A stretch of DNA of 64,000 nt, taken from the NCBI GenBank assembly GCA_020444175.1, contig JAHLLM010000011.1, positions 62,001 through 126,000 on the forward strand, given 5' to 3'. The stretch comes from Desulfobulbaceae bacterium. Lineage in GTDB: Bacteria; Desulfobacterota; Desulfobulbia; Desulfobulbales; SURF-16. Positions 63,437-64,000 of the stretch are shown here, in pieces. Numbering within the stretch: position 1 is the stretch's first letter; each line of letters starts with the position of its first letter. Under the pieces are notes generated by a model. That model ran no database searches, had not been told where the DNA came from, and was given only the letters and a program-made list of their open reading frames with translations. A program made the translations under genes and the position numbers.

Positions 63437-64000
63437 TTGGAGACAACGACACACTCAACCTTGACTTGACTCAGGTTCCCTCTCCAAGCTTTATTGTCGA
63501 CCAGGAGGCCCTGGAGCGAAACCTGGCCGTGCTTGACCGGGTACAGCAGGCAACAGGGGCCAAGGTACTCCTTGCCCTCAAAGGATTTGCCATGTTCAGC
63601 GTCTTTCCTCTGCTCAGCAAGGTATTGCACGGTACCTGCGCCAGTTCAATTGATGAGGCAAGGCTGGGCCGGGAGGAATTCGGTGGAGAGGTACATACCT
63701 TTTCACCCGCTTACAGTGACGAAACCATACGGGAAGTTTTTGAGCTGAGTGACCATGTGGTTTTTAACTCCATGGGCCAATGGCAGCGTTACAGAGATCT
63801 CTGCGGCAAACATGCAGACAGGGTGCAATTCGGTCTGCGCATCAACCCGGAACATTCAGAGGTAAAAACCGCCCTGTATGATCCCTGCCGTCCCGGCTCC
63901 CGGCTCGGCATACGGCGGCAGAGCCTTGCTGGTGTTGATCTAAAAGGAATTTCCGGACTGCATTTTCATACCCTGTGCGAACTCGATTCCCATGCCCTTG
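63433..64000 (+). CDS. nspC: Carboxynorspermidine decarboxylase, partial
   Basis: The first 189 codons are present; the gene runs off the right edge. The PLP enzyme removes the carboxyl group in the last step of the pathway. VPSPSFIVDQEALERNL at the start, the PLP lysine K50 in LLALKGFAMF, and GLRINPEHSEVKTALYDPCRPGSRLG are typical of NspC in the fold-type III decarboxylase family. The start is GTG, overlapping the previous stop codon as GTGA, so translation is coupled. There is no separate ribosome site of good quality. Confidence 0.93.
   Translation, partial: MIGDNDTLNLDLTQVPSPSFIVDQEALERNLAVLDRVQQATGAKVLLALKGFAMFSVFPLLSKVLHGTCASSIDEARLGREEFGGEVHTFSPAYSDETIREVFELSDHVVFNSMGQWQRYRDLCGKHADRVQFGLRINPEHSEVKTALYDPCRPGSRLGIRRQSLAGVDLKGISGLHFHTLCELDSHAL

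Overview
The window looks like chromosomal DNA of a Gram-negative, flagellated, respiring bacterium, most likely a Desulfobacterota (Desulfobulbales-like) organism. This is inferred from the mix of genes: a periplasmic multihaem c-type cytochrome, many Cache-type sensors and CZB chemoreceptors, a DRR-repeat protein, and a SpeA / carboxynorspermidine polyamine operon. No rRNA or tRNA gene is present to confirm the taxonomy.

Layout. 1-6.9 kb: the start-proximal part of a vgrG gene (leaving the window at its left edge), lon protease on the opposite strand, and a GNAT acetyltransferase paired with an orphan TssB-TssC fusion protein, followed by a small Arg-rich protein. 7-35 kb: a signal-transduction region with three chemoreceptors, a seven-haem cytochrome translationally coupled to a chemoreceptor that carries tandem zinc-binding CZB-like domains on its periplasmic side, a sensor kinase / sigma-54 response regulator pair, a hybrid Cache kinase, an orphan phosphate-type binding protein, a membrane sensor ending in a CSFC/CPEC zinc-finger-like module, a diguanylate cyclase, a 1222-residue secreted propeller-like protein, and a CsgD-like LuxR regulator. 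35-38 kb: two SAM-fold enzymes that overlap, then a small HExxH metallopeptidase.

38.8-59.7 kb: a complete minus-strand type VI secretion (T6SS) operon. Read in transcription order it runs: a novel zinc-finger protein with four TVIL repeats, a possible TagH-C-terminal-like protein, tssJ, tssK, tssL, tssM, tagF, tagJ, tssA, tssB, tssC, hcp, tssE, tssF, tssG, clpV, and after a small mobile element the metallopeptidase. All core Tss functions are present if the vgrG at the left edge supplies the spike. TagF is present but the usual threonine kinase/phosphatase pair is not in the window. 60.3-64 kb: a plus-strand polyamine operon, speA, carboxynorspermidine synthase and the start of nspC.

Three copies of one 140-168 bp MITE-like element (7.0, 38.6 and 60.1 kb) lie in intergenic DNA. 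Two still have clean terminal inverted repeats and 6-bp flanking duplications, and one duplication contains the clpV stop codon. The most unusual items are the truncated TssB-TssC fusion, the zinc-finger/TVIL-repeat T6SS protein, the periplasmic CZB chemoreceptor coupled to a cytochrome, and the candidate metallopeptidase effector.
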